DNA of 16,899 nt from an uncultured Anaerolineaceae bacterium (lineage in GTDB: Bacteria; Chloroflexota; Anaerolineae; Promineifilales; Promineifilaceae): the NCBI GenBank assembly GCA_937967805.1, contig CALBTC010000338.1, positions 1 through 16,899 on the forward strand. Reading direction: 5' to 3'. Below the pieces are notes generated by a model. That model made no database searches. It saw nothing but the letters and a program-made list of their open reading frames with translations, and had not been told where the DNA came from. Every line of letters begins with the position of its first letter. Within the stretch, counting starts at the first letter, position 1. The position numbers and the translations under genes are program-made. Shown one piece after another: positions 1 to 6,821 of the stretch.

Positions 1-622
1 CGCGATATTCAAAGACGTGCCCTGTGCCGCCGCCGACGCCAATTTTGGCCAGCAAAGCCAGGATGATGTCTTTGGAAGCGCACCCTTGGGGCAAACGGCC
101 GCTGACGTTCACAGCATACGTCTTCGGCTTGGTTTGCAGCAGGCATTGGGTGGCCAGCACATGCTCCACCTCGCTGGTGCCGATGCCAAACGCCAGCGCC
201 CCAAACGCCCCGTGGGTAGCGGTGTGGCTGTCGCCGCACACAATCGTCATGCCCGGCTGGGTCAGCCCCAGTTCCGGCCCGATCACGTGTACAATGCCCC
301 GGTTGGGGCTGTCCATGCCAAACAGCTCGATGCCAAATTCGCGGCAGTTGGCTTCCAACGTGGCAATCTGCTTGGCGGCGATGGCGTCCTGGATTGGCAC
401 GCCGATGGGCGTGGTGGGAATGCTGTGGTCCATGGTGGCGATGGTTTGCGACGGCCGTTTCACCGTCAACCCCCGTTCGCGCAGGCCAGAAAACGCCTGG
501 GGCGAGGTCACCTCATGGATCAGGTGCAGATCAATGTACAGCACCGCCGGGCTGCCCGGCTCATCGATTACTACGTGGTCTTCCCAAATCTTGTCGATAA
601 TGGTTTTGGGTTCGTTGCTCAT
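1..622 (-). CDS. leuC: 3-isopropylmalate dehydratase large subunit, N-terminal 207 residues (cut by left edge)
   Basis: LeuC is the aconitase-fold subunit that, with LeuD, isomerises 2-isopropylmalate to 3-isopropylmalate in leucine synthesis in the cytoplasm. The reading frame is open from the ATG at 622 to the window edge. It begins [18 protein letters not shown] and contains the family blocks [45 protein letters not shown] and [12 protein letters not shown], all typical of the LeuC N-terminal half. The cysteines that hold the 4Fe-4S cluster lie further on and are not in the window. The start is supported by an AAGG ribosome binding site six bases upstream. It is the fifth gene of the ilvB-ilvN-ilvC-leuA-leuC operon and starts 109 bases after leuA, with a hairpin repeat between them. 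One ACGGCCGT palindrome (451-458) is read as part of K-R-P-S. No frameshift is visible. Confidence 0.96.
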   Translation of the reverse strand, partial: MSNEPKTIIDKIWEDHVVIDEPGSPAVLYIDLHLIHEVTSPQAFSGLRERGLTVKRPSQTIATMDHSIPTTPIGVPIQDAIAAKQIATLEANCREFGIELFGMDSPNRGIVHVIGPELGLTQPGMTIVCGDSHTATHGAFGALAFGIGTSEVEHVLATQCLLQTKPKTYAVNVSGRLPQGCASKDIILALLAKIGVGGGTGHVFEYR

Positions 623-653
623 AAAATTCCTTAATAGTCTTAATTTATTCGGT

Positions 654-720
654 GTCATACCCGCGAAGGCGGGTATCCATCTTCATCGCGAGAATGGATT
701 CCTGCCTTCGCAGGAATGAC
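654..720. repeat. REP/dRS3-like inverted repeat between leuA and leuC
   Basis: The element starts with GTCATACCCGCGAAGGCGGG and ends with CCTGCCTTCGCAGGAATGAC. Its ends form an imperfect terminal inverted repeat (GTCAT...ATGAC), and each half folds into its own small hairpin (CCCGC/GCGGG and CCTGC/GCAGG). A related copy lies at 11401-11458. The core resembles the widespread ATTCCCGCG-N-GCGGGAAT class of short palindromic repeats (dRS3-like in Neisseria). It begins 11 bases after the leuA stop codon. Role unknown; it may be a mobile palindromic repeat or an mRNA-stabilising hairpin. Confidence 0.8.
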
Positions 721-731
721 AAATGTAAAAG

Positions 732-2396
732 TTAATCTCCAACTGATACAGCCTGTTCCACCACGCTGGACGTTTCTGTACTTGCCGCCAGCATCTTGTT
801 GAGCGCGCTCAGGTAGGCACGGGCGCTGGCGACAACGATGTCAGTGCTGGCCCCGTGGCCGCTGAAGGTGCGCGCCGAGTACAGGCTGGTTTGTGGATTC
901 AGCGCATAGCTGCTGTCGCCGTTGTCCGGCTGGATGCGAATGGTGGCTTCCGCCTGGGCATCTAGCCCTTCCGTTACGGCGTTGATGGAAAACTCCTTCA
1001 GCCGGGGCGCTTCGCCAACAATTCGGTTAATTGCCTGGTAGGCGGCATCAACCGGTCCGGTGCCCAACGCCGCATCCATGTACGTCGTGCCGTCCGGCCC
1101 CGTCAGGCTTACCGACACGGTGGGGATGCTCTGGTCACCGCACGAGACCTGAATCTGGTTCAATTTCCAGATTTCCGGCGGCTGGTAAATTTCATCAGCG
1201 ATAATCGCTTCGATGTCGGCGTCGGTGACCACCTTTTTCTTGTCGGCCAGCCGCTTGAAGCGTTGGAACGCCTGCTCCAGCTCGTCTTTTTCCAGATCGT
1301 CGTAGCCCAGGGCTTCGACGCGCACGCGGAAGGCGTGACGGCCGGAATGTTTGCCCAGCACCAGGGTGGAAGCGTGCAAACCAACAGTTTCTGGCCGCAT
1401 AATTTCGTAGGTGAGCTGGTTTTTCAACATGCCATCTTGATGAATGCCGGCTTCGTGAGCAAAGGCGTTGGCACCCACGATCGCTTTGTTGGGCTGGACT
1501 ACCATGCCGGTGTAAGCACTCACCATCCGACTGGTGCGGGTGATTTGCGTGGTGTCGATGTGGGTGGTGAAGTGGAAGAAGTTGGGCCGGGTGGCGATGG
1601 CCATGGCTACTTCTTCCAAAGAGGTGTTACCGGCTCGTTCACCGATACCGTTAATCGTAACCTCGACCTGACGTGCGCCGTTTTTGACGCCGGCCAGCGT
1701 GTTGGCCGTGGCCAACCCCAGGTCGTTGTGGCAGTGGGTGGACCAGATGACCGTTTCTGATCCTGGGGTTTTTTCGATGAGGTAGTGGATGAGACGGCCG
1801 TATTCTTCCGGCGTCGTATAGCCAACCGTGTCGGGAATGTTCAGCGTTGTCGCGCCAGCCTTGATTGCCTCACCCAGAACCTGCACCAGGAAGTCCGGAT
1901 CAGACCGGCCGGCATCTTCCGGCGAAAACTCCACGTCGTCGCACAGGCTGCGGGCAAAGGTGACGGCCTCGATCACCTGCTCCACACATTCCTCACGGTC
2001 GATTTTGAGCTTGTGTTGCAGATGGATGTCGCTGGTGGCCAGGAAGGTGTGGATGCGGTGGCGCGGGGCGACCTTCACGGCGTCGTAGGCGCGCTGGATG
2101 TCGAGCTTGTTGGCTCTTGCAAGTCCGGCGATAACCATGGGCTGGCCGCTTTTACGGCCGTCAGTCAGCGGCCCTACTTCCTCAGCAATGCGGCGCACCG
2201 CGTCAAAATCGCCAGGCGAGGCGATGGGGAAGCCGGCTTCGCAGATGTCCACACCAAGGCGGGAAAGCTGCCGGGCAATTTCCAGCTTTTCCTCTACATT
2301 AAGCGTGGCGCCGGGGGATTGTTCACCATCCCGCAGCGTTGTGTCAAAAATAACGACTGTTTCCTGTTCCTGAATATCGACACCATCTTCGTCCAT
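732..2396 (-). CDS. leuA: 2-isopropylmalate synthase
   Basis: LeuA condenses acetyl-CoA with 2-oxoisovalerate, the first committed step of leucine synthesis. The 554-residue product has the full family layout. The TIM-barrel catalytic domain opens with [13 protein letters not shown] (residues 17-29; Arg22 and Asp23 are the expected catalytic and metal residues). The metal-binding HCHND is at 221-225 and NGIGERAGN at 249-257. GKHSGRHAF (348-356) marks the subdomain region, and the C-terminal part (about 410-540) matches the leucine-sensing LeuA dimer domain, so feedback inhibition by leucine is likely. Length is normal for long-form LeuA. The ATG is preceded by AGGAG at good spacing. It sits between ilvC and leuC on the same strand. 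Two ACGGCCGT palindromes lie inside it (1794-1801 and 2154-2161), both read as Gly-Arg. Homocitrate or citramalate synthase is a less likely alternative because of the leu context and the LeuA-type motifs. Confidence 0.96.
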   Translation of the reverse strand: MDEDGVDIQEQETVVIFDTTLRDGEQSPGATLNVEEKLEIARQLSRLGVDICEAGFPIASPGDFDAVRRIAEEVGPLTDGRKSGQPMVIAGLARANKLDIQRAYDAVKVAPRHRIHTFLATSDIHLQHKLKIDREECVEQVIEAVTFARSLCDDVEFSPEDAGRSDPDFLVQVLGEAIKAGATTLNIPDTVGYTTPEEYGRLIHYLIEKTPGSETVIWSTHCHNDLGLATANTLAGVKNGARQVEVTINGIGERAGNTSLEEVAMAIATRPNFFHFTTHIDTTQITRTSRMVSAYTGMVVQPNKAIVGANAFAHEAGIHQDGMLKNQLTYEIMRPETVGLHASTLVLGKHSGRHAFRVRVEALGYDDLEKDELEQAFQRFKRLADKKKVVTDADIEAIIADEIYQPPEIWKLNQIQVSCGDQSIPTVSVSLTGPDGTTYMDAALGTGPVDAAYQAINRIVGEAPRLKEFSINAVTEGLDAQAEATIRIQPDNGDSSYALNPQTSLYSARTFSGHGASTDIVVASARAYLSALNKMLAASTETSSVVEQAVSVGD

Positions 2397-2420
2397 TTTT
2401 TACACTCCTATTCTTTAATG

Positions 2421-2502
2421 AAGGGGTGAACAGGTGAAGGGGTGCTGGGGTGATTTTGTCACCCGTTCACCTTGTCACCCCTTCACCTTGTCACCTTGTC
2501 AT
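2421..2502. repeat. GGTGAA/CACCTTGT iterated inverted repeat, ilvC-leuA spacer
   Basis: This stretch is built almost entirely from the words GGGGTGAA/GGTGAA on one side and CACCTTGT/CACCCCTT on the other. The best stem pairs 2432-2444 with 2476-2488 (13 bp). Inside the loop is a second hairpin, 2448-2453 with 2459-2464 and a 5-base loop. The repeat overlaps the ilvC stop codon (2499-2501) and ends 24 bases before the leuA start, so the leuA ribosome binding site remains free. The tandem-like structure suggests expansion by slippage or a repeat family found elsewhere in the genome. Confidence 0.7.
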
Positions 2503-3503
2503 TCAATCTCAACTGCCTTCAACCACGGCATCATTCGCCGCAGGTCTTTGCCCACCTGCTCGATCTGGCTGCTGCGGGCTTCCTGGCGGCGCTGGTTAAA
2601 CCAGGGACGGCCGTTCACGTTCTCATCAATCCACTCTTCGGCATAGGACCCGCTGCGAATGTCTTGCAGCATCTGCTTCATCGCCTGGCGCGTCTCATCC
2701 GTGATGATTTTGGGGCCGCCGGTGTAGTCGCCGTGTTCGGCCGTATCGCTGACGCTGTAGCGCATGTAGCTCAAACCACCCTGGTAAAACAGGTCCACAA
2801 TCAGCTTCAGCTCGTGCAGGCATTCAAAATAGGCGATTTCCGGCTGGTAGCCCGCTTCCACCAGCGTGTTGAAGCCGGCTTCCACCAGCGCAGCCACACC
2901 GCCGCACAGCACCGCCTGCTCACCAAACAGGTCGGTCTCGGTTTCTTCAGCGAAGGTCGTTTCCAAGACGCCGGCGCGGGTGCAGCCCAGCCCTTTGGCA
3001 TAGGCCAGGGCGAACGCTTTGGCGTTGCCGCTGGCATCTTGCTCCACGGCCAGCAGGGCGGGGGTGCCGATGCCTTCCACGTACACCTCGCGCACCCGGT
3101 GGCCCGGCGCTTTGGGGGCGATCATGCTCACGTCCACGTTTTTGGGCGGCACAATCTGACCAAAGCGAATGTTGAAGCCGTGGCCAAACATCAGGGTCTT
3201 GCCTTCCGTCAGGTTCGGTTCAATCGACTCTTTGTAGATGGCGGCCTGCATGGTGTCCGGCACCAAAACCATGATCACGTCGGCTTCGGCGCAGGCAGCG
3301 CTGGTTTCCATCACTTTTAGACCATCGGCTTCTGCTTTGGCCCACGATTTGCTGCCTTCATACAGTCCTACGCGCACATCGGCACCAGAATCTTTCAAAT
3401 TAAGTGAGTGAGCGTGCCCCTGGCTGCCGTAGCCCAGCACCGCAATCTTTTTGCCATCGAGCAGACCGAGGTCTGCATCTTTGTCGTAATAAATGTTTGC
3501 CAA
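2499..3503 (-). CDS. ilvC: ketol-acid reductoisomerase, class I
   Basis: IlvC uses NAD(P)H and magnesium to rearrange and reduce acetolactate or acetohydroxybutyrate, the second common step to valine, leucine and isoleucine. The 334 residues match the short class I form. The Rossmann motif GYGSQGHAH is at 24-32. The cofactor-selecting loop LYEGSKSW is at 47-54, and FGHGFN holds His108. IAPKAPGH holds Lys131, DLFGEQ holds Asp191 and Glu195, and FECLHELK holds Glu227 and Glu231, giving a complete catalytic set. Translation appears to start at TTG (3501-3503), nine bases after GGGAG, and no in-frame ATG fits the family N-terminus MANIYYD. It is the third gene of the operon, downstream of ilvBN. 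One ACGGCCGT (2607-2614) is read as Asn-Gly-Arg-Pro near the C-terminus. Confidence 0.97.
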   Translation of the reverse strand: MANIYYDKDADLGLLDGKKIAVLGYGSQGHAHSLNLKDSGADVRVGLYEGSKSWAKAEADGLKVMETSAACAEADVIMVLVPDTMQAAIYKESIEPNLTEGKTLMFGHGFNIRFGQIVPPKNVDVSMIAPKAPGHRVREVYVEGIGTPALLAVEQDASGNAKAFALAYAKGLGCTRAGVLETTFAEETETDLFGEQAVLCGGVAALVEAGFNTLVEAGYQPEIAYFECLHELKLIVDLFYQGGLSYMRYSVSDTAEHGDYTGGPKIITDETRQAMKQMLQDIRSGSYAEEWIDENVNGRPWFNQRRQEARSSQIEQVGKDLRRMMPWLKAVEIE

Positions 3504-3525
3504 GATTCCAATCTCCCTTATTTCG

Positions 3526-3591
3526 GTAATCGGTTATCCGTGAACGGTAATCGGTGTTTTTACTGATTACCGATTACCGTTCACCGATTAC
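3526..3591. repeat. GTAATCGGT iterated inverted repeat, ilvN-ilvC spacer
   Basis: The unit GTAATCGGT and its complement ACCGATTAC recur through the spacer. A perfect 14-bp stem joins 3542-3555 with 3569-3582 (loop 13 bases). An outer 9-bp stem joins 3526-3534 with 3583-3591, with a 7-base bulge on one side only. The hairpin starts four bases after the ilvN stop codon and leaves about 22 bases for the ilvC ribosome binding site. It is unrelated in sequence to the repeats in the neighbouring spacers. Confidence 0.75.
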
Positions 3592-3595
3592 TGGT

Positions 3596-4150
3596 TTAAT
3601 GATGTCCGTTTTGGTGGGTGGAAACGGCCGTATCCGTCCCCGCGCTTTCCTGATCGCTTTCACCGCGCGTCATCGCCACGCGGCCGGTACGCACCATCTC
3701 CTGGATGCCAAAGCTTTGCAGCAGCTTGATGAGCGAATCGACCTGCTCTTCTTTGCCCACAATTTGAATAATGAGCGAATCCATATTCACATCCACAATG
3801 CTGGCGCGGTAGATGTCTACCAACTGCATCACCTCGGCGCGCGTTTGGCTGCTGGCTTTCACCTTGATCAGCGCCAGCTCGCGCTTGATGGACGGTTTGT
3901 GGGTGACGTCTTCAATGCGGGTGACGTTGATCAGCTTGTCGAGCTGCGTCGTAATCTGGCGCATGTCCCGGTCGGTGCCGTAGGCGACAAAGGTCATGCG
4001 GCTGATGCCGGGCGTCTCGCTGTGGCCCACGGCCAGACTTTCAATGTTAAAGTTGCGGCGACGGAAGAGGCCGGCCACCCGGTTCAAGACGCCTGGTTTG
4101 TCTTCCATCCAGGCGTTAATTGTGTGTCGTTTCATCCCATTTTCTGTCAT
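3596..4150 (-). CDS. ilvN: acetolactate synthase small (regulatory) subunit
   Basis: IlvN binds the large subunit IlvB, raises its activity and carries feedback control by branched-chain amino acids. The 184-residue product has an N-terminal ACT domain (about residues 8-82; [31 protein letters not shown] is split here as [16 protein letters not shown] and [13 protein letters not shown]) and the C-terminal ALS small-subunit domain (about 90-160). GAGGA lies seven bases before the ATG at 4150; an internal Met at residue 6 is a less supported start. The last 25 or so residues (after MVRTGRVAM) are a polar tail beyond the usual end of the family. That tail contains an ACGGCCGT palindrome (3624-3631) read as Thr-Ala-Val, with a G-rich flank, as if the tail grew from repeat sequence. 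The gene follows ilvB by 107 bases. Confidence 0.95.
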   Translation of the reverse strand: MTENGMKRHTINAWMEDKPGVLNRVAGLFRRRNFNIESLAVGHSETPGISRMTFVAYGTDRDMRQITTQLDKLINVTRIEDVTHKPSIKRELALIKVKASSQTRAEVMQLVDIYRASIVDVNMDSLIIQIVGKEEQVDSLIKLLQSFGIQEMVRTGRVAMTRGESDQESAGTDTAVSTHQNGHH

Positions 4151-4188
4151 TTTATTGTCCTCACTGCGTGGTTTTTTATGACGCAGTT

Positions 4189-4250
4189 GGGCGAGGCAGG
4201 TGGAAGGTCCCCACTTTGTTGGGCAAGGGTTCTAACCACCTGCCTCGCCC
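4189..4250. repeat. GGGCGAGGCAGGTGG inverted repeat, ilvB-ilvN spacer
   Basis: Perfect 15-bp arms, 4189-4203 and 4236-4250, enclose a 32-base loop that itself holds a smaller CCCA/TGGG hairpin. The hairpin starts seven bases after the ilvB stop codon. There is no run of U after either arm, so it does not look like an intrinsic terminator. It may be an intra-operon mRNA hairpin or a copy of a dispersed repeat. Confidence 0.75.
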
Positions 4251-4257
4251 CTACGTG

Positions 4258-5979
4258 TTATTGTTCACTCTCTTTGAAGACGGCCGTTGCCGGACGGCGA
4301 ATCATGTCGGCATTGCTCTTGCCGGGCGTTACCATCGGATACACGTTGGTAAATTCTTCCACCTGGAAGTCCAGCAGGAAAGGCCCGTCATACGTCTGGG
4401 CTTCTTTGATTGCCTCAGACGCTTCTTCTTTGCTGGTGACGGCCCGTGCCGGAATGCCGTACGCTTCGGCAATCTTTACAAAGTCGGGATTGAACAGGGG
4501 AGTGCCGGCGTGCCGCTTGTTGTAGAAGACGTCTTGCCACTGGCGCACCATGCCCAGGTAGCCATTGTTAATGATGGCGATCTTGATCGGCAGCTTTTCT
4601 TGCACCACGGTGGACAGCTCCACCATCGTCATCTGAAAGCCGCCGTCGCCGGCCACCACCCACACTTCTTCTTCCGGCAGGCCCATTTGGGCCCCGATGG
4701 CCGCCGGCAGGGCATAGCCCATCGTGCCCAAGCCGCCAGAGGTGAGCAGGCTGCGCCGCTTGGTGTGATGGTAATATTGGGCTTCCCACATCTGGTGCTG
4801 ACCCACGTCGGTTACAACGGTGGCGTCGCCCTGGTTGGTGGCGTGCCACAGGGCGCGCATAACGTAAGGGGCGATGAGCTCATCCGTTTCCTGGGCCAGA
4901 ATGTCCCGGTCGCTTGTGTCAGCTTTCCACTCGGCAATTTGTTCCAGCCAGGCAGGATGCTCGTTGGGTTCAATCTGTGGCAGCAGGCTGCGCAGCGTTA
5001 GCAACGCGTCGCCAATGACGGGGGTGTTGATGGTAATGTTTTTGCCCATTTCCGCCGGGTCCAGATCGACATGAATAATTTTGGCCTTTGGCGCGAAGGT
5101 GTCAAACGCGCCGGTGAGCCGGTCATCCAGGCGCGCGCCGACAGCAAACAACACATCACACTCCTGCAGAGCATAATTGCAGTAAGCTTCGCCATGCATC
5201 CCGCCCCAGCTGATAGAAAGCGGATGAGTGGCGGGGAAGGTGCCGATGCCCAGCAGGCTGGTGGCCACGGGAATATTGGCTCTTTCGGCCAGTTGGCGCA
5301 GCTCGGCTTCGGCTTTGGCAATAGAAACGCCCTGTCCGGCAACGATGACCGGTTTTTTGGCTTCATTGATGAGCCGGGCGGCGCGAGAAACGGCCGCAGG
5401 GTCCGGCGCGTTCATGTTGGGATTGTAGCCGGGCAGGTGGACCGACTCCGGATACTTAAACGGCATGGACGCCTGCTGCACATCTTTGCACACATCGATC
5501 AAGACCGGGCCAGGCCGGCCGGTGCGCGCAATGTAAAATGCTTCTTTAATGGCATCCGGCAGCTCGCGAATGTCGGTGATGAGGTAGTTGTGCTTGGTAA
5601 CGGGCAGGCTCACACCCTGGACGTCTGACTCCTGGAAACCGTCGCGCCCCAGCAGGGAGGTGGGCACCTGACCGGTAATGGCAACCACCGGCGTGGAATC
5701 CATGTAGGCCGTGGCCAATCCCGTTATAAGATTGGTTGCGCCGGGCCCGGAGGTGGCGATGCAGACGCCGACGCGCCCGGTGGCCCGGGCATAGCCGTCG
5801 GCCATGTGCGAGGCGCCCTGCTCATGGGTTACCAGCACATGATGAATGGGATACTCGTATTTGGCCAGATCGTCATAGGTGGGGAGGATGGCTCCGCCGG
5901 GCAGCCCAAACACGACTTCGACACCTTCGTGCATGAGGCTTTCCCAGATGATTTGACCGCCGGTTTTAATCTCGCTCAT
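4258..5979 (-). CDS. ilvB: acetolactate synthase large (catalytic) subunit
   Basis: IlvB is the thiamine-diphosphate enzyme that joins two pyruvates to acetolactate, or pyruvate and 2-oxobutyrate to acetohydroxybutyrate. The 573 residues show the three-domain fold. In the N-terminal PYR domain, catalytic Glu53 lies in [18 protein letters not shown] and is followed by TSGPGATN. A central FAD/TPP-middle domain spans about 190-330 ([28 protein letters not shown]). The C-terminal PP domain carries the ThDP/Mg motif GDGGFQMT (445 on) through [12 protein letters not shown] (471 on). [17 protein letters not shown] and the C-terminal [10 protein letters not shown] are typical of biosynthetic AHAS rather than the catabolic enzyme. 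GAGGAG precedes the ATG by about nine bases. It is the first structural gene after a leader with two terminators and an Ile/Leu/Val-rich leader peptide, so attenuation control is expected. An ACGGCCGT (4280-4287) falls in the last ten codons as Thr-Ala-Val. Confidence 0.97.
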   Translation of the reverse strand: MSEIKTGGQIIWESLMHEGVEVVFGLPGGAILPTYDDLAKYEYPIHHVLVTHEQGASHMADGYARATGRVGVCIATSGPGATNLITGLATAYMDSTPVVAITGQVPTSLLGRDGFQESDVQGVSLPVTKHNYLITDIRELPDAIKEAFYIARTGRPGPVLIDVCKDVQQASMPFKYPESVHLPGYNPNMNAPDPAAVSRAARLINEAKKPVIVAGQGVSIAKAEAELRQLAERANIPVATSLLGIGTFPATHPLSISWGGMHGEAYCNYALQECDVLFAVGARLDDRLTGAFDTFAPKAKIIHVDLDPAEMGKNITINTPVIGDALLTLRSLLPQIEPNEHPAWLEQIAEWKADTSDRDILAQETDELIAPYVMRALWHATNQGDATVVTDVGQHQMWEAQYYHHTKRRSLLTSGGLGTMGYALPAAIGAQMGLPEEEVWVVAGDGGFQMTMVELSTVVQEKLPIKIAIINNGYLGMVRQWQDVFYNKRHAGTPLFNPDFVKIAEAYGIPARAVTSKEEASEAIKEAQTYDGPFLLDFQVEEFTNVYPMVTPGKSNADMIRRPATAVFKESEQ

Positions 5980-6062
5980 AAAATCTTCTCCTCAGGAGAT
6001 TGGAGATGGGAATTTTCCCAACTCACGCTTCCTAAACTTTTCCTTTCGGCTGTTTACCAAAT

Positions 6063-6098
6063 AAAAAGGCAGCAAACAGGTTTTTCTGCTTGCTGCCT
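6063..6098 (-). terminator. second intrinsic terminator in the ilvB leader
   Basis: Read leftwards, AGGCAGCAAGCAG (6098-6086) pairs with CTGTTTGCTGCCT (6079-6067) in a 13-bp stem with one G-U pair and a 6-base loop. TTTTTAT follows directly. It lies 84 bases upstream of the ilvB start and 147 bases after the first terminator, so a transcript must escape two terminators to reach ilvB. The word CAGCAAGCAG of its 5' arm also occurs just upstream (complement at 6124-6133). The 3' arm therefore has two possible partners, though no classical antiterminator is evident. Confidence 0.75.
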
Positions 6099-6244
6099 GG
6101 GGTGACGGATGGTTGGGTTTGGGCTGCTTGCTGGGTGCAACGAGGGGCAGGGGAACAGGCCGTTTGCCCTTTGGTGCTCATATGCGGCTGAGGGTTGGTG
6201 TTAAATGTTGGCATGGTACGGCCGTTTCCTAAAAAAATTGCAAC

Positions 6245-6270
6245 AAAAAAGCCGCCCTGCTGGGCGGCTT
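6245..6270 (-). terminator. attenuator terminator of the ilv-leu operon
   Basis: Read leftwards, AAGCCGCCC (6270-6262), a 4-base loop AGCA and GGGCGGCTT (6257-6249) form a 9-bp GC-rich stem. It runs straight into a U tract (6250-6245), with a second run of seven T after seven more bases (6237-6231). This is a standard Rho-independent terminator. It starts 37 bases after the stop codon of the Ile/Leu/Val leader peptide and about 270 bases before ilvB, the position expected of an attenuator. Confidence 0.88.
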
Positions 6271-6319
6271 GGTGTGAACCTAAGAGTGCTGTGCTTCCAC
6301 TCATTCCTTACCCAACAGG
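6256..6319 (-). promoter_or_regulatory. predicted antiterminator pairing of the ilv attenuator
   Basis: Minus-strand CCTGTTGGG (6319-6311, the last three sense codons of the leader peptide) can pair with CCCAGCAGG (6264-6256) over 9 bp with one G-U pair. The second segment covers part of the 5' arm, the loop and the first bases of the 3' arm of the terminator, so the two structures exclude each other. A ribosome at the leader stop codon would mask 6311-6319 and let the terminator form. One stalled at the Ile/Leu/Val codons 7-22 would leave it free and favour read-through. Pairing is read from the sequence; the mechanism is inferred from the E. coli ilv/leu/his model. Confidence 0.7.
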
Positions 6320-6400
6320 CGATATCTCCTTATTAATGACAATAATAAGGACGAGGCTAAGAAGGATAAGGCTAATGATGATGTGAAAGATGGTAAACAT
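6308..6400 (-). CDS. ilv operon leader peptide, 30 residues
   Basis: The ATG at 6400 opens a 30-codon frame ending in TAA at 6308. Seventeen residues are branched-chain: nine Ile, five Leu and three Val. The core reads HIIISLILLSLVLIIVI (residues 6-22), followed by NKEISPVG. Layout and length resemble the E. coli IlvL leader, which carries a similar run of Ile, Leu and Val. A GC-rich intrinsic terminator follows at 37 bases and ilvB lies downstream on the same strand, so the peptide is best read as the sensing element of ribosome-mediated attenuation. The ribosome binding site is weak (only AGAAAT-type purines before the ATG). A small single-pass membrane peptide could also look like this, but the alternating terminator and antiterminator make the leader reading much stronger. 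Confidence 0.82.
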   Translation of the reverse strand: MFTIFHIIISLILLSLVLIIVINKEISPVG

Positions 6401-6533
6401 ATTTCTATTTTTGCCGTTTCAAAGTTTCGCTCAAGTGTATCGGCTGTTATTAGTTCGTCTAGTGACAAAATGCCTAAAGAAATGAATCATATCTTGTAGG
6501 AATTGCACAACAGCGAATTTGTGCACCGACTTC

Positions 6534-6562
6534 ATTATACCGAACAGGCTTACTTGCGCCAA
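6534..6562 (-). promoter_or_regulatory. sigma-70-type promoter for the ilv-leu operon leader
   Basis: On the minus strand TTGGCG (6562-6557) and a perfect TATAAT (6539-6534) are separated by exactly 17 bases. Transcription would start near 6527, giving an untranslated stretch of about 127 bases before the leader peptide ATG. It is the best promoter match seen in the window. Confidence 0.78.
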
Positions 6563-6575
6563 TATGATAATGGGC

Positions 6576-6597
6576 CAGGTTTTTTCACGCTAACCTG
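6576..6597. promoter_or_regulatory. operator-like inverted repeat upstream of the ilv promoter
   Basis: CAGGTT (6576-6581) and AACCTG (6592-6597) form a 6-bp inverted repeat with a 10-base spacer, 14 to 35 bases upstream of the -35 box. The spacing of the half-site centres (16 bases, about one and a half helical turns) and the position would suit an activator or repressor site. No specific regulator can be named. Confidence 0.35.
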
Positions 6598-6606
6598 TAG
6601 AAACAC

Positions 6607-6640
6607 CAAGGCGGAAAATGCTTAAGCATTTTCCGCCTTG
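6607..6640. other. 34-bp perfect palindrome after the pucR gene
   Basis: Bases 6607-6640 form an uninterrupted palindrome centred on CTTAAG, with arms CAAGGCGGAAAATGCTT and its exact complement. It lies 182 bases past the pucR stop codon and 45 bases upstream of the ilv -35 box. Neither side has a U tract, so an intrinsic terminator is not well supported. It could be a Rho-independent hairpin of weak type, a large operator or an extruding cruciform. Confidence 0.6.
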
Positions 6641-6821
6641 ATTCCCACTATTTCCCACTGAACCGCGCATTTCAGCACAAGTCTCTATGAGTATAGCGGA
6701 TGAATAAGCGTCATATCTACGGTTATTGTTAACAAATCAGACGTAGGTTCGTTTGTAAAATATGCACAGTACTCACAAAAGTAGCCAGCAATTTACCGTT
6801 AACTGATAACGGGCCACCGGA

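Larger units (their letters stand above)
5980..6821. other. 842-base non-coding region: end of the regulatory operon, promoter and leader of the ilv-leu operon
   Basis: No conventional gene fits here. Reading leftwards it holds: bare sequence after the pucR stop (6641-6821, nothing recognised); a 34-bp perfect palindrome (6607-6640); a short operator-like inverted repeat (6576-6597); a sigma-70-type promoter (6534-6562); an untranslated stretch; the Ile/Leu/Val leader peptide (6308-6400); the attenuator terminator (6245-6270); about 145 bases with one ACGGCCGT copy (6218-6225); a second terminator (6063-6098); and the ilvB ribosome binding site. Local base composition is more AT-rich than in the genes. 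Confidence 0.75.

Noticed and set aside
3342..3362. Tyrosine at position 48 in the cofactor loop of ketol-acid reductoisomerase, where Arg is common
   Set aside because: From memory, Tyr at this place also occurs in cyanobacterial and other class I enzymes, so it is not by itself evidence of altered NADH/NADPH preference.
4189..4250. Intrinsic terminator between ilvB and ilvN
   Set aside because: The stem is perfect but no U tract follows on either strand, and termination here would cut off the regulatory subunit and the rest of the pathway.
6032..6304. A 90-residue minus-strand open frame in the ilvB leader, in frame with the leader peptide after its stop codon
   Set aside because: It runs through both terminator hairpins, has no clear ribosome binding site for its first ATG and is low-complexity. 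The start of the frame looks faintly like the region after the first helix of SecG, but there is no second helix and a stop codon interrupts it.
6100..6540. A T-box riboswitch as the control element of the ilv leader
   Set aside because: No T-box core sequence (AGGGTGGNACCGCG-like) or specifier-loop arrangement was found on the minus strand. The leader-peptide model explains the terminator better.
6641..6660. Two GTGGG words five bases apart on the minus strand, like MraZ boxes
   Set aside because: MraZ sites normally have three or more such words upstream of a division gene cluster. Here there are two, next to no such gene.
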